From Methylomicrobium sp. (GTDB lineage: Bacteria; Pseudomonadota; Gammaproteobacteria; Methylococcales; Methylomonadaceae): 7,787 nucleotides of DNA. Under the pieces are notes generated by a model. It worked only from the letters and a program-made list of their open reading frames with translations, did no database searches and was not told the DNA's origin. Below are positions 1 to 6,874 of this stretch, in pieces. Location of the stretch: contig SLIO01000154.1 in the NCBI GenBank assembly GCA_007135635.1, positions 1-7,787 on the forward strand, in the 5' to 3' direction. Numbering within the stretch: the first letter of the stretch is position 1; the number at the start of each line of letters is the position of its first letter. The translations under genes and the position numbers were made by a program.

Positions 1-621
1 ATGCTCTCGGGAGATATTCCGGAACAAGCCGGCGGCGACAACACGACGCATTTTTCGGTGATGGACGGCGAAGGCAACCGGGTTGCCGCTACCTTGAGCG
101 TCAATTATCCGTTCGGCTCCGGATTCGTTGCCGAAGGTACCGGTGTGATTTTGAACGATGAAATGGACGACTTCGATAGCCGGCCGGGCGCGGTGAACGT
201 ATACGGTTTGATCGGCGGATTGCCGAATGCAATAGCGCCCGGTAAACGTATGTTGTCGAGCATGTCTCCGACTTTTCTCGAAGACGATGAGCGCATCGCA
301 GTTTTGGGAACGCCGGGAGGCAGCCGCATTATTTCGATGGTCTTGCTGGGGATATTGGACTTTGCCGACGGTAACGGCCCGGATTCATGGGTGAGCGTGC
401 CGCGTTATCATCATCAATATATTCCCGATGCCGTGCAATACGAACCCGGCGGCTTGTCCTCTGAAGACTTGCAAGGTCTTGAAAAATTGGGCCATCGGTT
501 ACGCGAAACATCCTACCGGTACGGCGATATGCAAGCGCTGCAATGGCATAAGCGGGAAGGCCGCTTCAGTGCCGCGAGCGACCCTCGTGGCGAAGGTTTG
601 GCGGTGATTCGCAATGACTGA
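1..621 (+). CDS. ggt: Gamma-glutamyltransferase, C-terminal (small-subunit) part, 5' end outside window
   Basis: Transfers or hydrolyses the gamma-glutamyl group of glutathione and related compounds; the family is made as a precursor that cleaves itself into large and small subunits, usually in the periplasm. The 206 visible residues match the small subunit. NTTHFSV at 14-20 holds the nucleophile (T15, equivalent to E. coli T391). N35, D57, the S86-S87 pair in KRMLSSMSP, and G106-G107 in GTPGGSRI match the known substrate and oxyanion residues. The E. coli T409 position is Ser33 here. Residues 62-73 (PG to GG) correspond to the lid loop over the active site that some homologues lack. The protein ends in the usual ASDPRGEG region, so the C-terminus is complete. 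The ATG at position 1 is an internal Met, not the start: the whole large subunit must lie to the left. The stop overlaps the next gene by 8 bp. Confidence 0.93.
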   Translation: MLSGDIPEQAGGDNTTHFSVMDGEGNRVAATLSVNYPFGSGFVAEGTGVILNDEMDDFDSRPGAVNVYGLIGGLPNAIAPGKRMLSSMSPTFLEDDERIAVLGTPGGSRIISMVLLGILDFADGNGPDSWVSVPRYHHQYIPDAVQYEPGGLSSEDLQGLEKLGHRLRETSYRYGDMQALQWHKREGRFSAASDPRGEGLAVIRND

Positions 622-1312
622 AGCGACTCTAAAACCCGGTTGCGTCGAAATAGAATACGGCAAGCTTTATAGTATAAATGTATTGAATCGAAACTATTAT
701 GACATGCTGAACGACAGCGAACGGGCGAATGCGATGCAGCGGCGCACGACCGAAATGCAAAACCGCTATGTCGAGATTCATGCGAAAAAACGTCTGGTGT
801 TGGCCGAATTTTTGAAATGTAAACCCGAAACCCTCCTATTTGCGGTTGGGGCGAACGGCAAGCCTTATTTACCCGATTATCCGGAATGGGCCTTCAACAT
901 GTCGCATTCGGGCGATTATTTCGCGTTGGTCGTGGCCAGGGAGTGCCGCTTGGGTATTGATCTCGAGGTGGCGAGAAGCCGGTCGAATCTGAACGGTATC
1001 GTTAAGAAATGTTTTGCGATTGAAGAGATAGCATACTGGGAAGCATTGCCGGAAGAAGAGCGGATTTCCGCTTTTTACCGTTTTTGGACGCGCAAGGAAG
1101 CCTTCGTTAAAGCGACCGGACGAGGTATAGCCTTGGGTTTAAACCGTTGTGTGATCGACCCGAACGAGCCCGATCGAATGTTGCGCGTGCCCGATGAATT
1201 CGCTCCGGCTTCGGACTGGCGGATTGCCTGCAACGATTGGAGTCATAACATTTTTTGCGCGGTCGTGATCGATCGTTCTATCGAGACGATTCAATGGCGA
1301 GAAATCGTATGA
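614..1312 (+). CDS. 4'-phosphopantetheinyl transferase, Sfp/HetI type
   Basis: Moves the 4'-phosphopantetheine arm of coenzyme A onto a conserved serine of acyl- or peptidyl-carrier proteins, turning them into the holo form; a cytoplasmic, Mg-dependent enzyme. The 232 residues carry the Sfp-type motifs in order: GKPYL (82-86), FNMSHSGD (94-101), GIDLE (114-118) and FYRFWTRKEAFVKATGRG (154-171). By comparison with Sfp, D116, E118 and E162 are the metal ligands, and H98 and K166 contact CoA. The length, about twice that of AcpS, is normal for this monomeric pseudo-dimer class. The start ATG lies inside the end of the gamma-glutamyltransferase gene and the end overlaps the next ATG, so translation is probably coupled. 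No strong Shine-Dalgarno is close to the start. No carrier-protein, PKS or NRPS gene is visible, so the target is unknown. Confidence 0.92.
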   Translation: MTEATLKPGCVEIEYGKLYSINVLNRNYYDMLNDSERANAMQRRTTEMQNRYVEIHAKKRLVLAEFLKCKPETLLFAVGANGKPYLPDYPEWAFNMSHSGDYFALVVARECRLGIDLEVARSRSNLNGIVKKCFAIEEIAYWEALPEEERISAFYRFWTRKEAFVKATGRGIALGLNRCVIDPNEPDRMLRVPDEFAPASDWRIACNDWSHNIFCAVVIDRSIETIQWREIV

Positions 1313-1773
1313 ACAAACTATTACTTGGACTGACGGTTTGCTTATTTTGGCTGGTTGATGCCGAAGCTCAAGAGGCTTATCCGACCGAACGATTGGGCCG
1401 TGGCCGTTTGGTCTTCGAAAAATCGCAGCAAGCGCTCGAGCTTGAAGTGGCTATGACCGAAACCGCCAGGGCTAGAGGCTTGATGTTTCGCAAAGCGCTT
1501 GCCGAAAATACCGGCATGCTGTTTATTCATCCCAAAGAAGATGTGCTCGGGGTTTGGATGAAAAACACCAAAATGCCGTTGGATATTTTATTTATTTCAC
1601 CGAAAGGTAAAATCGTATCGATTTTACAGAATGTTCAACCTTGTATTACGCCGGTTTGCGGGGTCTACGATTCGCGTGCTAAGGCGTTATATATGCTGGA
1701 GGTGAATGCGGGAACCGTCGCACGGCTGGAAATAGCGCAAGGTGACCGGGTTTTGATTGAGTTGGAAGAATAG
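1309..1773 (+). CDS. Exported DUF192 family protein
   Basis: A 154-residue protein of the DUF192 family (PF02643), whose biochemical role is not established. Residues 1-20 form a Sec signal peptide: MNK, a hydrophobic core LLLGLTVCLFWLV, and a likely cleavage site after AEA (18-20). The mature part shows the family signatures RGLMFR (56-61), GMLF (69-72), WMKNTKMPLDI (83-93) and YMLEVNAG (128-135), then a final Gly-Asp turn (145-146). The only cysteines in the mature protein, C112 and C117, are close together and could form a disulfide in the periplasm. I chose ATG 1309 because it overlaps the upstream stop as ATGA and puts the signal peptide at the N-terminus, with GGCGAG a suitable distance upstream. 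ATG 1294 would add MARNR and is a weaker alternative. It is the last gene of the run and is followed by a likely terminator. Confidence 0.88.
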   Translation: MNKLLLGLTVCLFWLVDAEAQEAYPTERLGRGRLVFEKSQQALELEVAMTETARARGLMFRKALAENTGMLFIHPKEDVLGVWMKNTKMPLDILFISPKGKIVSILQNVQPCITPVCGVYDSRAKALYMLEVNAGTVARLEIAQGDRVLIELEE

Positions 1774-1780
1774 CGGAGCA

Positions 1781-1851
1781 GGGGAAAGGTGAAAGATGAA
1801 AGATGAAAGGTGAAAGGTGAAAGGGGGCAAGATGAAAGATGAAAGGTGAAT
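1781..1851 (+). repeat. Heptanucleotide tandem array, type A (GRTGAAA)n
   Basis: About ten 7-bp units: GGGGAAA, GGTGAAA, GATGAAA twice, GGTGAAA twice, a degenerate unit GGGGGCA plus one extra A, then GATGAAA twice and GGTGAAT. The array begins 7 bp after the stop codon of the DUF192 gene. Because 7 is not a multiple of 3, the overlapping minus-strand reading frames give Phe/His/Leu/Ser-rich peptides that are artefacts of the repeat. A closely related array lies at 6594-6663. Heptamer arrays of this kind resemble the STRR sequences described in cyanobacteria. Confidence 0.93.
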
Positions 1852-1854
1852 GTT

Positions 1855-1877
1855 TCGTAGTGTGCGCATCGCGCACA
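1855..1877 (+). repeat. Short hairpin repeat, copy 1
   Basis: A 23-bp sequence made of TCGTAG followed by the palindrome TGTGCGC-ATC-GCGCACA, a perfect 7-bp stem with a 3-nt loop. An exact copy in the same orientation lies at 2095-2117, exactly 240 bp downstream. The asymmetric TCGTAG flank is kept in both copies, which shows that a unit larger than the palindrome was copied. Confidence 0.9.
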
Positions 1878-1884
1878 TTTTTTT
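1861..1884 (+). terminator. Likely intrinsic terminator of the ggt-PPTase-DUF192 run
   Basis: The GC-rich 7-bp stem TGTGCGC/GCGCACA with loop ATC is followed directly by seven T residues (1878-1884), 88 bp after the DUF192 stop. This is a classical Rho-independent layout on the plus strand. The stem is part of a duplicated repeat, so the terminator may be a repeat that has been recruited. Copy 2 at 2101-2117 is followed by G and only five T, and would be a weaker back-up stop. Confidence 0.6.
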
Positions 1885-1942
1885 GAACCACGCTGAGTGT
1901 GAACCGAGGGTTATTCATACCAACATCGGCTAAAACGCAGCG

Positions 1943-2004
1943 TCGCTCCCACAGCGGCTTCGAGTCCCTTGTGGGAGCGATCCCCTGATCGCGATTCGAA
2001 GCCG
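1943..2004. repeat. REP-like compound palindrome
   Basis: Three inverted repeats are interlocked here. TCGCTCCCACA (1943-1953) pairs with TGTGGGAGCGA (1970-1980), a perfect 11-bp stem with a 16-nt loop. CGGCTTCGA (1955-1963) pairs with TCGAAGCCG (1996-2004). GCGATC (1977-1982) pairs with GATCGC (1987-1992) around CCCT. They cannot all form at once, so alternative folds compete. The segment starting TTGTGGGAGCGA, followed by a small GCGATC hairpin, resembles the repetitive extragenic palindromes of Pseudomonas. A short run of T (from the minus-strand view) lies about 6 nt beyond the big stem, so weak termination of the minus operon is possible. Confidence 0.7.
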
Positions 2005-2054
2005 TGAATGCTCATAAACAATAAGCGCTATCGAAGTCGCATTGGCTAAGATAG

Positions 2055-2080
2055 CAAGCCTTTCGTGACGCCTCGGCGTC
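2055..2080 (+). repeat. Shared 26-bp module, copy 1
   Basis: Begins CAAGCC and contains the hairpin GACGCC-TC-GGCGTC (2067-2080). It matches 21 of 26 positions, without gaps, to 6875-6900 in the other gap. Eight A residues follow (2081-2088); they are on the wrong side of the stem to make a terminator on either strand. Confidence 0.65.
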
Positions 2081-2094
2081 AAAAAAAACCAGTC

Positions 2095-2117
2095 TCGTAG
2101 TGTGCGCATCGCGCACA
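2095..2117 (+). repeat. Short hairpin repeat, copy 2
   Basis: Identical over 23 bp to 1855-1877, in the same orientation: TCGTAG and then the 7-bp-stem palindrome with loop ATC. It is followed by G and five T (2119-2123). Confidence 0.9.
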
Positions 2118-2132
2118 GTTTTTGGGTCCACT

Positions 2133-2148
2133 GCTGTTTCCCAAGCTC
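2133..2148 (+). repeat. Half of an AAGCT-type palindrome
   Basis: GCTGTTTCCCAAGCTC is identical to 6669-6684, where it forms the left arm of a perfect palindrome. Here the right arm is missing and the sequence runs on into TTATCC, so this looks like a truncated or decayed copy. Confidence 0.7.
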
Positions 2149-2154
2149 TTATCC

Positions 2155-2182
2155 GCTCACTGTTAACTGCTCACCGCTTTCT
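2155..2182 (-). repeat. Heptanucleotide array, type B, four units
   Basis: Four 7-bp units on the plus strand: GCTCACT, GTTAACT, GCTCACC, GCTTTCT. On the other strand the third unit reads GGTGAGC, which differs from the type A unit GGTGAAA only in its last two bases. The array ends 4 bp from the stop codon of the AttH-like gene. A four-unit array with the same pattern sits next to the TPR gene stop at 6990-7017. Confidence 0.8.
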
Positions 2183-2186
2183 ATCA

Positions 2187-3323
2187 TCAATACCCCGTCA
2201 ACTCCACATAGCCGAATCCTGTAACGGGCTGGCCGCGATGCGTGCCTGTAACACTTGCAGCGCCTTCCCAATAACGGAAAGCCAAATTCAATTCCTGATC
2301 ATTGAGCAGCGGTTCGACTTCGAGTTGCAATTGTTGTTTCGGTATCGTCAAGCGCCAGCGGGACGGATAAGTTCGCTTGGAATGCGGACTGGTCCATTCG
2401 TCGAGTACTTCGATCTTCACGTCTTCGACCTGCAGCGCTTCCGGGCCTGATCGAGCCGGGATCAACGTGCCGGAGCTATGCGGATCGATGCCGCCGTCTT
2501 TGAGCCGGAGTTGGTAAACCATCAGTTCGGTATCGTCCGATAGCTGTAGCGAAAACCAGTCCCAGCCGGCTTGATCTTCCGATAAAGCACTGGTGCTCCA
2601 TTCCCGGTCCATCCAACTATTGCCGGTTACCGGAAAATTCTGTCCGTCGATGCTGATGCTCCCCGCAGTCGAAAGCCGAGTATAAGAATAATAATAAGAT
2701 GCGTTGCCGGGTTGGTCGCTTTTTCGGCTGAAACCACGGTCGCCCTGTAAAACCAACGGTTTTTGCGCGTTAAGCAATAGGTCGATTGCGATATCCCGAT
2801 GTTCGGCTTTCAAGCGCATCGGAAAAATGCCGCCGTTTATCCCTTCGGCAGACCAGTCATGCAGCCAGACCTGAAAGCGGTCGTTACGTGCGCCGGCTAA
2901 ATCCAAAGCGGTTCGGCTGAAACGCTCGGCACTGTGAAACCGGCGTCCTTCAACGTCGGTCACCGTAAAATGCGCCATGTACAATTGCCGGTCGCGCCAG
3001 GCCGATTCCGACTCTATCGAATCGGACGCCAGTGCGAAGCGAAAGAAGGTCAATTGATAACCGAAACGCCGCCCATTCGGGGCTTCCAGATTACCGGTAA
3101 AATACCACCATTCGCTACGGTAGTAGTTATGCGCGCCATGATCTTCCGGAAACAGAAACGGACGGGGCTCAAGTACTTTCGCGAAGCCCTCGCTATCGGC
3201 CGTTAACGGACTGCTGAACGAGGATTCCTGAAAGGCTGGGTCTTCATCGACCGGACTGAAATACAGCCACACCGCCATTATGGCGATAAGGCAAAGCACG
3301 AAAAAGAGAAGGATTTTTTTCAT
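2187..3323 (-). CDS. Membrane-anchored AttH/CrtC-type lipocalin-like protein
   Basis: A 378-residue protein of the CrtC/AttH family (PF07143 type), which folds as two lipocalin-like barrels and is often found beside LolD/FtsX-type ABC genes. It probably binds a hydrophobic ligand in the periplasm for the transporter encoded upstream. Residues 2-21 are a hydrophobic signal-anchor with no proper lipobox around C11, so it is likely held by this segment rather than lipidated. Family marks are RSEWWYFTGNL (69-79), a GYQLTFFRF strand (88-96), GNSWMDREWS (234-243) and the C-terminal YWEGAASVTG...GYVELTG (361-377). I start at ATG 3323 because it overlaps the permease stop by 1 nt (TAATG) and gives the signal anchor; the open frame runs back to 3701, but only inside the permease gene. 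Homologues are often labelled carotenoid 1,2-hydratase, but no carotenoid gene is nearby. Confidence 0.86.
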   Translation of the reverse strand: MKKILLFFVLCLIAIMAVWLYFSPVDEDPAFQESSFSSPLTADSEGFAKVLEPRPFLFPEDHGAHNYYRSEWWYFTGNLEAPNGRRFGYQLTFFRFALASDSIESESAWRDRQLYMAHFTVTDVEGRRFHSAERFSRTALDLAGARNDRFQVWLHDWSAEGINGGIFPMRLKAEHRDIAIDLLLNAQKPLVLQGDRGFSRKSDQPGNASYYYSYTRLSTAGSISIDGQNFPVTGNSWMDREWSTSALSEDQAGWDWFSLQLSDDTELMVYQLRLKDGGIDPHSSGTLIPARSGPEALQVEDVKIEVLDEWTSPHSKRTYPSRWRLTIPKQQLQLEVEPLLNDQELNLAFRYWEGAASVTGTHRGQPVTGFGYVELTGY

Positions 3324-5866
3324 TATTCGGCTCGCAATGCTTCGGCCGGACGGGTACGAGCCATTCGATAGGCGGGCAAAATACCGGCCAACAGCGCTGC
3401 GAATACCGCCAGCAGTAAACCTTGAATCAGCATGGTCGGGTTGAGATGAAAGGTCATCGTCCAGCCGAACGAGCGCAGGTAAACAATGTAGATCAGCACG
3501 TAAGCGACGAGCAGGCCGACCGGAATGGCGATCAATCCGGCCGTTAGCCCCATCAGCCCTGTTTCGGCGCAAATCAAACCGGTCAATTGGCCGGGCGTCA
3601 TGCCGATTGCGCGCAGAATGCCGAGTTGCCGGGTTCGCTCGAATTGCAGTGCCATCAGTGAGCCGAATACGCCGACGAAAGCAATGCCGGCCGCGAGCCA
3701 ACGCAAGGTTTCGGTAATCAAAAATGTTTCGTTGAAAACTTGCATTGAAGCGTCGAAAATCGCCCGGCTAGATTTGAGATCTAAGGCTTGAGGTAGACGA
3801 TCGCGCAGACGGCTTTCCAGCACATTCAAATCGCTTCCCGCCACGCCGTAAACCCCGATGCCGGTATAACCCAAGTCCGGCCAATAACGAAGATATTGCG
3901 TTCGGCTCATCGCTAACCGTCCTCGGTCGCCGCTGTAATCGTAATAAATGCCCAGTATCTTGAAGTCTTGCAATCCTTTGGCTGTCTGCAGCGCGATGGT
4001 ATCGCCGGCTTTAACTTTGTTGTGATAAGCATAGGGTTCGGTCACGATGACAGTTTCTTGTTCCTCGAAAGCTCGCCATAAACCCGTATCGAATGCTTGT
4101 TTGAATACGAAGCCGTTTTTCGATGCCTCGGTCAATTCGAACGCCGACACCTTGACCGGCATGTCGTCGGCAACGACTTGCGTATGCAAAACGGTGCTGA
4201 CTTGATCGACTTCGGCAAGTTCCGCGATAATTGCTTTCAATTGCCGGTCCTTGACGGCTTTGTCGCGGGCCGTTTTATCGCCTGCTATCGAGACATAGAG
4301 ATCGGCTTGTAAGGTCGTGTTGAGCCACTGCGCGACGGTTACGCGAAAACTGTCGATCATCAAATTCATGCCGATCGTCGCGGCAACCGCGATCATCAAT
4401 GCCGCTATCGCGACGCCGGTACGGCTAATTTCAGCGCCGACCATGCGCGGCGGTAATTTGCCGAGAATGCCGAACAGTCGACCGCTCAACGTTTCTACAC
4501 AGGACATGACCGCCAAGGTTGTAGCCGGCGTCAGCAATGCAAAGCCGAATAACAGTAAAAATACGCTGGCGAGGCCCAGTTTTATGCTGGTTTCGGACAA
4601 AAAACCTATCGCAAATCCTGCCGCGATTAAAAGAATACCCAGCAGCAAGATCGACCGGCTTAATCGCCTACTGCCGGATTCCAATTGCGAGCGAGTCAGT
4701 GCGTGTTTAGGCGAGAAACGGTTCGCTTCGCGCAGCGGTGGAATCACGGCTAGCAATGTGGCGCCGATGCCGAGCAAAACTGCCTTGCCGATTTGCAGCG
4801 GCGAAACCGATAACGATAATCGATCGACTCTGAAATAAAGCGTATCGACCGTGGCTGTAACCGGTTGCAGCATGACTTGACCGAGCAGCAGGCCGAGCCC
4901 GATTCCGAGCATAGTGCCGATGGCGGCCAGTATCAGCGCTTCGGTCAAAATCATCCGGCTGATTTGCCGTCTTGTTACGCCGATCAAGCGCAAATTGCCG
5001 ATTAAACCGCGTCTTTGCAGTACTAAAAACGTCATGGTGTTATAGATCAAAAACATGCCGACCAATAACGACAAAAGGCCCATCGCGGAGAGATTGATCG
5101 AAAAGGCTTCGGTCATTTGCTGCATCGATTCGAATTGTGTTGCGATAGAAACTAACGAAACATCGCCCGGTAAAATATCGGCGAGTCGAGCCTGAACCTT
5201 ATGCGGGTCGGTTTCGGGAATAATGACATCGATATGACTGAGCCTGCCGAACCAACCGGTAATTTCCTGAACCGTCGAGATATCGGCGATCACGATATTA
5301 CTTAGCGCTTCCGCTGCGACAGCGCTAGCGGGGGCGATGAGGTCGACGATTCGCAATCGACGGTCGCCGGTACCGGTCGCGACGATTAACTCATCGCCTA
5401 TACTTAATCCCAATGCTTCGGCGGTCTGCCTGCCGATTATTGCGGTATTCGCTTCGGCGACCAAGCGAATCGCTGCTTGAGCGCCGTCTTGTCCGCTTTG
5501 CCAGCCGGAACGAAAGGCGTTTTCGGCGAATGGATCGATACCGATCACACGGAGTTTAATTTTAGGATTTTGTTGGATAGGAAGATACGTTTGCAGTACC
5601 GGCGCCAGGTTGCGGATGCCGTGCTCGACTCTCAGCTTGCGGTAAAGCGCTTCATCCAGACCGCCTTCGCCGCCCGCGATACGGTGAGTCGCTTTTCCCG
5701 AAACGGTTTGTTCGACTTGTTTAAATGACTGCAACGCGCTATCGAGCGCCAAATCAATAGCGATCACGACCGCAACGCCAAGCGTGATGCCGAGCAAGGC
5801 AAGCGCCAGTTGCCAAGGATGTCGCAAAAGAAAATTACGACCGGCGCGGTTGAGTATCGTATTCAT
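3323..5866 (-). CDS. FtsX-type ABC transporter permease with two fused halves, 10 TM
   Basis: Inner-membrane subunit of an ABC system of the MacB/LolCE/FtsX class, 847 residues. Hydrophobic segments lie at about 18-40, 264-286, 311-338, 362-386, 404-424, 432-456, 486-504, 721-742, 764-793 and 811-832. This gives two FtsX units (one TM, a periplasmic domain of about 210-225 residues, three TMs) joined by two extra central TMs. The FtsX cores show LQRRGLIGNLRLIGVTRRQI (283-302) and FERTRQLGILRAIGMTPGQL (742-761), the cytoplasmic coupling region that touches the ATPase. The C-terminus PAYRMARTRPAEALRAE is typical. It starts 3 nt after the ATPase stop and its own stop overlaps the AttH-like start. 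By inference one chain may serve as a pseudo-dimer, equal to two permeases in AttFG or LolCE systems. The substrate is not evident. Confidence 0.92.
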   Translation of the reverse strand: MNTILNRAGRNFLLRHPWQLALALLGITLGVAVVIAIDLALDSALQSFKQVEQTVSGKATHRIAGGEGGLDEALYRKLRVEHGIRNLAPVLQTYLPIQQNPKIKLRVIGIDPFAENAFRSGWQSGQDGAQAAIRLVAEANTAIIGRQTAEALGLSIGDELIVATGTGDRRLRIVDLIAPASAVAAEALSNIVIADISTVQEITGWFGRLSHIDVIIPETDPHKVQARLADILPGDVSLVSIATQFESMQQMTEAFSINLSAMGLLSLLVGMFLIYNTMTFLVLQRRGLIGNLRLIGVTRRQISRMILTEALILAAIGTMLGIGLGLLLGQVMLQPVTATVDTLYFRVDRLSLSVSPLQIGKAVLLGIGATLLAVIPPLREANRFSPKHALTRSQLESGSRRLSRSILLLGILLIAAGFAIGFLSETSIKLGLASVFLLLFGFALLTPATTLAVMSCVETLSGRLFGILGKLPPRMVGAEISRTGVAIAALMIAVAATIGMNLMIDSFRVTVAQWLNTTLQADLYVSIAGDKTARDKAVKDRQLKAIIAELAEVDQVSTVLHTQVVADDMPVKVSAFELTEASKNGFVFKQAFDTGLWRAFEEQETVIVTEPYAYHNKVKAGDTIALQTAKGLQDFKILGIYYDYSGDRGRLAMSRTQYLRYWPDLGYTGIGVYGVAGSDLNVLESRLRDRLPQALDLKSSRAIFDASMQVFNETFLITETLRWLAAGIAFVGVFGSLMALQFERTRQLGILRAIGMTPGQLTGLICAETGLMGLTAGLIAIPVGLLVAYVLIYIVYLRSFGWTMTFHLNPTMLIQGLLLAVFAALLAGILPAYRMARTRPAEALRAE

Positions 5867-5869
5867 GGC

Positions 5870-6562
<693 letters not shown>

Positions 6563-6593
6563 GGGGTTGATTAATTGGTTTGGAAATGATTAA

Positions 6594-6663
6594 GGGGTAA
6601 TGGTAAAGGGGAAAGAGGAAAGAGGAAAGAGGAAAGGTGAAAGGTGAAAGGTGAAAGGTGAAA
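6594..6663 (+). repeat. Heptanucleotide tandem array, type A, ten units
   Basis: Ten uninterrupted 7-bp units: GGGGTAA, TGGTAAA, GGGGAAA, three GAGGAAA, then four perfect GGTGAAA. Identical units sit in blocks, which is what stepwise duplication by slippage would leave. The array lies 31 bp in front of the ATG of the ABC ATPase gene, in the opposite orientation to that gene, and probably inside its 5' untranslated or promoter region. Confidence 0.95.
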
Positions 6664-6672
6664 GGATCGCTG

Positions 6673-6696
6673 TTTCCCAAGCTCCAGCTTGGGAAA
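6673..6696. repeat. AAGCT palindrome 1 (CCCAAGCT type)
   Basis: Perfect 11-bp inverted repeat TTTCCCAAGCT / AGCTTGGGAAA around CC. The left arm with its flank (6669-6684) also occurs alone at 2133-2148. Confidence 0.9.
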
Positions 6697-6702
6697 TCGA
6701 TG

Positions 6703-6722
6703 CGTGAAGCTCTAGCTTCGCG
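6703..6722. repeat. AAGCT palindrome 2 (GAAGCT type)
   Basis: CGTGAAGCT / AGCTTCGCG around CT, nine pairs including one G-T wobble. Core AAGCT-CT-AGCTT. It starts 7 bp after palindrome 1. Confidence 0.8.
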
Positions 6723-6814
6723 GTACAAAGAAAAAGATGAAGCCGATGTATTTAATGCTCCATCGTTTGAAGTGTTAACAACTGAGCCAAATTCAATTGG
6801 CTGGACAAGTCTCG

Positions 6815-6830
6815 GGAAGCTAGAGCTTCC
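6815..6830. repeat. AAGCT palindrome 3 (GAAGCT type)
   Basis: Perfect 7-bp arms GGAAGCT / AGCTTCC around AG. Same core as its neighbours, with 7 bp to palindrome 4. Confidence 0.85.
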
Positions 6831-6837
6831 GGTTTCT

Positions 6838-6865
6838 GCCTGCCCAAGCTAGAGCTTGGGCAGGC
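6838..6865. repeat. AAGCT palindrome 4 (CCCAAGCT type), 13-bp arms
   Basis: The longest perfect inverted repeat in the window: GCCTGCCCAAGCT / AGCTTGGGCAGGC around AG. It could form a very stable RNA hairpin or DNA cruciform. No T run follows on either strand, so it is not a standard terminator. Confidence 0.92.
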
Positions 6866-6874
6866 GCGAAAGAA

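Larger units (their letters stand above)
1774..2186. other. Repeat-filled gap between convergent genes
   Basis: I see no credible gene in these 413 bases. From left to right they hold a 7-bp tandem array, a hairpin followed by T residues, a REP-like compound palindrome, a 26-bp module shared with the gap at 6563-7025, a second exact copy of the first hairpin, half of an AAGCT-type palindrome, and a second 7-bp array ending 4 bp before the stop of the AttH-like gene. The genes on both sides point into it, so it should contain termination signals rather than promoters. Confidence 0.8.

Noticed and set aside
1255..1308. TTG start giving the DUF192 protein 18 extra residues
   Set aside because: It would put a charged stretch before the signal peptide and overlap the previous gene heavily; ATG 1309 gives a normal signal peptide and an ATGA junction.
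1679..1918. Two minus-strand frames rich in Phe, His, Leu, Ser and Pro
   Set aside because: Their periodic peptides are translation of the 7-bp array, and the rest overlaps the end of the DUF192 gene.
2067..2088. Hairpin with eight A as a terminator for the minus operon
   Set aside because: On the minus strand the T run comes before the stem, not after it, so it does not fit intrinsic termination.
1774..2186. CRISPR array
   Set aside because: The repeated hairpins occur only twice with a 217-bp interval, and the tandem units are 7 bp with no spacers.
2100..2450. Plus-strand open frame of 116 codons
   Set aside because: It is antisense to the end of the AttH-like gene and starts inside a hairpin repeat.
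2187..3323. True carotenoid 1,2-hydratase
   Set aside because: The family similarity is to the AttH branch, the gene is coupled to an ABC transporter, and no carotenoid biosynthesis gene is present.
3324..3701. N-terminal extension of the AttH-like reading frame by 126 residues
   Set aside because: It lies wholly inside the permease gene, is Arg/Asp-rich out-of-frame sequence, and would bury the signal anchor that begins at ATG 3323.
4317..4838. Plus-strand open frame of 173 codons
   Set aside because: It is antisense to the clearly coding permease gene, with no recognisable protein pattern.
6658..6852. Plus-strand open frame of 64 codons
   Set aside because: It begins in the heptamer array and is built largely from the AAGCT palindromes; the peptide has no domain pattern.
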